A stretch of 64,000 bases of DNA. It comes from Flavobacterium psychrophilum. Its GTDB lineage: Bacteria; Bacteroidota; Bacteroidia; Flavobacteriales; Flavobacteriaceae. A program made the translations under genes and the position numbers. The stretch's first letter is position 1; each line of letters begins with the position of its first letter. The stretch lies in the NCBI GenBank assembly GCA_001708385.1, contig CP012388.1, forward strand, positions 1,674,001 to 1,738,000, written 5' to 3'. Under the pieces are notes generated by a model. It saw only the letters and a list, made by a program, of their open reading frames with translations, did no database searches and was not told where the DNA came from. Below are positions 61,986-64,000 of this stretch, piece by piece.

Positions 61986-64000
61986 TTAATTTCCAAAAAT
62001 ATACCTGATGGTAAATCCTGCACGGATGTTAGTTAACGGATACGCTGTTGATATAACTGCCTTAGAGAATGAATGGTCATAATAGAAAATAGCGGTAAGG
62101 TTTTTACTGAAAGCGTAATCTGCCGTCATCTTAACCGACCATATGTTCTGTCCTCCACCAAGCTGGTTGTTATCATAATCAAGGTAACGCACTATCGTTT
62201 CATTTTTCCTTAAGCTGAAATCTGCTTTAAGGTTGATGTCACTTCTAATGGTATTCGTTGGGTTATCGGCCAGTGATGAATTTATGATAACATCTTTAAT
62301 ACGGTAACCAAGACCTACGATATATTCGTTACCCTTAACCTCGGTAAGAAGGTTATTGTCAAAACTCATGTTAAGCGTTCTGTCTTTACGTATTTCAGCC
62401 AGTACTTTTATAGAGTTCTTCATCTCAAAGTCAACACGTATGAGCGGGCTGAATTGCTCTGAGAGGTTGATGTTGGATATGATATACTTGCTATAAAAGT
62501 TACCTACCCCATTATTATCCTGACCATTGCTGCCTTCTGAAGGATTAGTGACTTCAAAGTTAGACCTGTATGAATTAACATTGTATGATGCCTTATACTG
62601 ATGCTGAAGCGAGAAACGTTTGAACCTGTCCTTAAAAAATTTATAGCGCATAAGTCCTGTATACTTAATTACCCAGTTAGGCAACGGAACACTTCTAAAC
62701 ACACCTGTAGATACTTTACCTGCATCCTGCCCTGTATAAGCAGATGTAAATGCCGGAAGCAATACTGACTGGCTGTTACGACCAAACCCTACAGGGTAAC
62801 CCGCATTGGCATTACTAAATTCACTTCCTGCATTCAGATCACCAGGCCCATTGTATCTTGGAAATTCTGTTGAACCATATCGACTAGTTGCAAGTCGTTC
62901 TGCAATAACCATTCTGTTTTCCCTCATTTGGTCAAACGCAGCAGAGCTATTTACATCACTCTTACTAAATGCCGTACCTATCATAATGGTAGATATCTCG
63001 AAATTACCAAATGTATATGGCGATAAAGAGTTATATGTACCGTCTGCACTTACATCGTATTGTTCTGAATAACTATCACTTATTCCTCTGTTTGCGGTAA
63101 GATCTATTTTAAAATCAGGGAATAAATCTACAGCTGCCGTAAGATTAAGCGTTTTGTTATTTACCTGCGTAAAGTTCTGGTTGTATTCCGGATCTTTAGT
63201 AAGATAACCTCTTTTTGCCAACTCATAACGAACATCATCATCCTGGCTACCAAAAACAAATCCCATCGTTGGTTTAGAACTACCAAAGAAACCAATAGAA
63301 GGAAGGTAACCCGGAAGCACCATACTGTTAGTTTCAGAATAAACAGCCGAAATGGTCTTAACACTTGTTACAACACCAATAAGCCCATTTACAAATGTGT
63401 TACCCGAAGCTGTCGGTTTAGGAGCAGCTGTAATTTTCTCACCCGGCTTAGGTGCAACTTTTGGCGTGTTAGGCGTTTTAGCAGGTTTTTTACCTGTTAG
63501 CCCAACGTACTTATATAGTAAATCCATATTGAATGCCGCATTTAGTTTATGCGTATTTGCATTCTGGATTATATTACCCAAATCAAAGTTAACATCTACT
63601 CCATCTACTACACGTGTTACGTTAGATAACGCATCTGACGAACGCTGCCAGTTGAAGTTACCGGTGTAATTATACGTTGCTTTCATAAAGCTTAAGAACG
63701 GTAGTTTATTCAATGGCAATTCGTAGCTAACCACATATTCTTGTGAATGCGTATTAGCTTCACCCGTGTTCCAGAAATCTTCCCAGATTGTGTAGTCCTG
63801 AATAGGTACACCGTTTTCGTCAAGATAATTCCTTACTATGTTACTTGTAGCAACTTTATAATTTAGCTTAACCGATTTGGTAAGGTTATAATTGAATCCG
63901 TATTGATAATTAAAGAAGTAATTTCTCCTGTATAGCGGACTAATCGGAATTCCTTCAACCTCAACATTTCTAAACTGTTGCCTGTTGTACTGACGTATAA
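61986..64000 (-). CDS. sprA: Type IX secretion outer-membrane translocon SprA (Sov), C-terminal part
   Basis: The last about 670 residues of a very large outer-membrane barrel; the frame is open to the window end, and the start lies beyond. SprA is the protein-conducting channel of the type IX secretion system and is needed for gliding in Flavobacterium. Visible are SprA-like barrel strands ([38 protein letters not shown]), the segment [26 protein letters not shown], and a barrel end ([11 protein letters not shown]). A proline-rich linker ([19 protein letters not shown]) is in a loop. The order sprA-gcvH-vanZ is a known flavobacterial arrangement, to my memory. Confidence 0.88.
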   Translation of the reverse strand, partial: IRQYNRQQFRNVEVEGIPISPLYRRNYFFNYQYGFNYNLTKSVKLNYKVATSNIVRNYLDENGVPIQDYTIWEDFWNTGEANTHSQEYVVSYELPLNKLPFLSFMKATYNYTGNFNWQRSSDALSNVTRVVDGVDVNFDLGNIIQNANTHKLNAAFNMDLLYKYVGLTGKKPAKTPNTPKVAPKPGEKITAAPKPTASGNTFVNGLIGVVTSVKTISAVYSETNSMVLPGYLPSIGFFGSSKPTMGFVFGSQDDDVRYELAKRGYLTKDPEYNQNFTQVNNKTLNLTAAVDLFPDFKIDLTANRGISDSYSEQYDVSADGTYNSLSPYTFGNFEISTIMIGTAFSKSDVNSSAAFDQMRENRMVIAERLATSRYGSTEFPRYNGPGDLNAGSEFSNANAGYPVGFGRNSQSVLLPAFTSAYTGQDAGKVSTGVFRSVPLPNWVIKYTGLMRYKFFKDRFKRFSLQHQYKASYNVNSYRSNFEVTNPSEGSNGQDNNGVGNFYSKYIISNINLSEQFSPLIRVDFEMKNSIKVLAEIRKDRTLNMSFDNNLLTEVKGNEYIVGLGYRIKDVIINSSLADNPTNTIRSDINLKADFSLRKNETIVRYLDYDNNQLGGGQNIWSVKMTADYAFSKNLTAIFYYDHSFSKAVISTAYPLTNIRAGFTIRYIFGN

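Noticed and set aside
1..64000. Mobile elements, prophage, CRISPR array, toxin-antitoxin or defence operon
   Set aside because: No transposase, integrase, repeat-spacer pattern, terminal inverted repeats or recognisable defence gene was seen; all genes are ordinary chromosome.

Overview
The window is a stretch of core chromosome from a member of the Bacteroidota, most likely a Flavobacterium-like Flavobacteriaceae. The basis is that genes repeatedly follow the Bacteroidota -7 box TAnnTTTG instead of a sigma70 -10 box. It also carries the type IX secretion/gliding genes porT/sprT and sprA, a lipoprotein-type TamA homologue (TamL), mevalonate-pathway genes, a menaquinone methyltransferase, and AT-rich, tightly packed genes with weak Shine-Dalgarno sites. 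I see no insertion sequence, phage, integrase, CRISPR array or rRNA. The first gene (menG) and the last gene (sprA) run off the window edges.

Layout. 1-4.7 kb: menG tail, porT, a SpoU rRNA methyltransferase and tamL. 4.7-6.7 kb: fbaA and accD. 6.9-8.7 kb: a membrane-anchored TPR protein with a cytoplasmic LuxR-like helix-turn-helix. 8.75-9.1 kb: a 370-base gene-free stretch holding a candidate structured RNA. 9.1-12 kb: a MacB-like permease and purH. 12.1-17.6 kb: the rod-shape operon mreB-mreC-mreD-mrdA-rodA. 17.7-21 kb (minus): prc protease and a lone OppC-like permease. 21.2-26.6 kb: surE, a GNAT enzyme, lpxB, an NlpC/P60 hydrolase and a ComEC-like channel. 26.6-33.6 kb (minus): a peptide-use block of dipeptidyl peptidase IV, two POT peptide transporters and two periplasmic thioredoxin-like proteins. 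33.7-36 kb: HMG-CoA reductase and a GHMP kinase. 36-44.9 kb (minus): a GT9 glycosyltransferase, then an envelope block read as coaX, an outer-membrane protein, a TPR protein, lptC, a small membrane protein, a CNNM/CorC protein and ppiD.

45-46.3 kb: two identical tandem tRNA-Phe genes, a GNAT enzyme and a small cystatin-like cytoplasmic protein. 46.4-50.1 kb: a DUF255 thioredoxin-domain protein, an MscS channel and an unknown secreted protein. 50-53.4 kb (minus): a TolC-like channel, an HlyD-like adaptor and tsaB. 53.6-55 kb: a DUF4403 lipoprotein. 55-60.1 kb (minus): a cytochrome oxidase block (ctaB, two subunit III genes, subunit IV) followed by a separately promoted maturation unit (cysteine-less SCO-like protein, SCO1/SenC, DUF420, small CxxC membrane protein). 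60.4-64 kb (minus): sprA, gcvH, vanZ-like and deoC.

No clear new defence or mobile system is present. The items most worth a second look are the folded RNA candidate at 8.88-9.05 kb, the stefin-like small protein at 45.96 kb with palindromic repeats upstream, the cysteine-less SCO paralogue, the large soluble insertion in a subunit III gene, the ComEC with a metal-ligand-less C-terminal domain, and the AccD without its zinc cysteines. All functional calls are from reading translated sequence and motifs; no database search was run.
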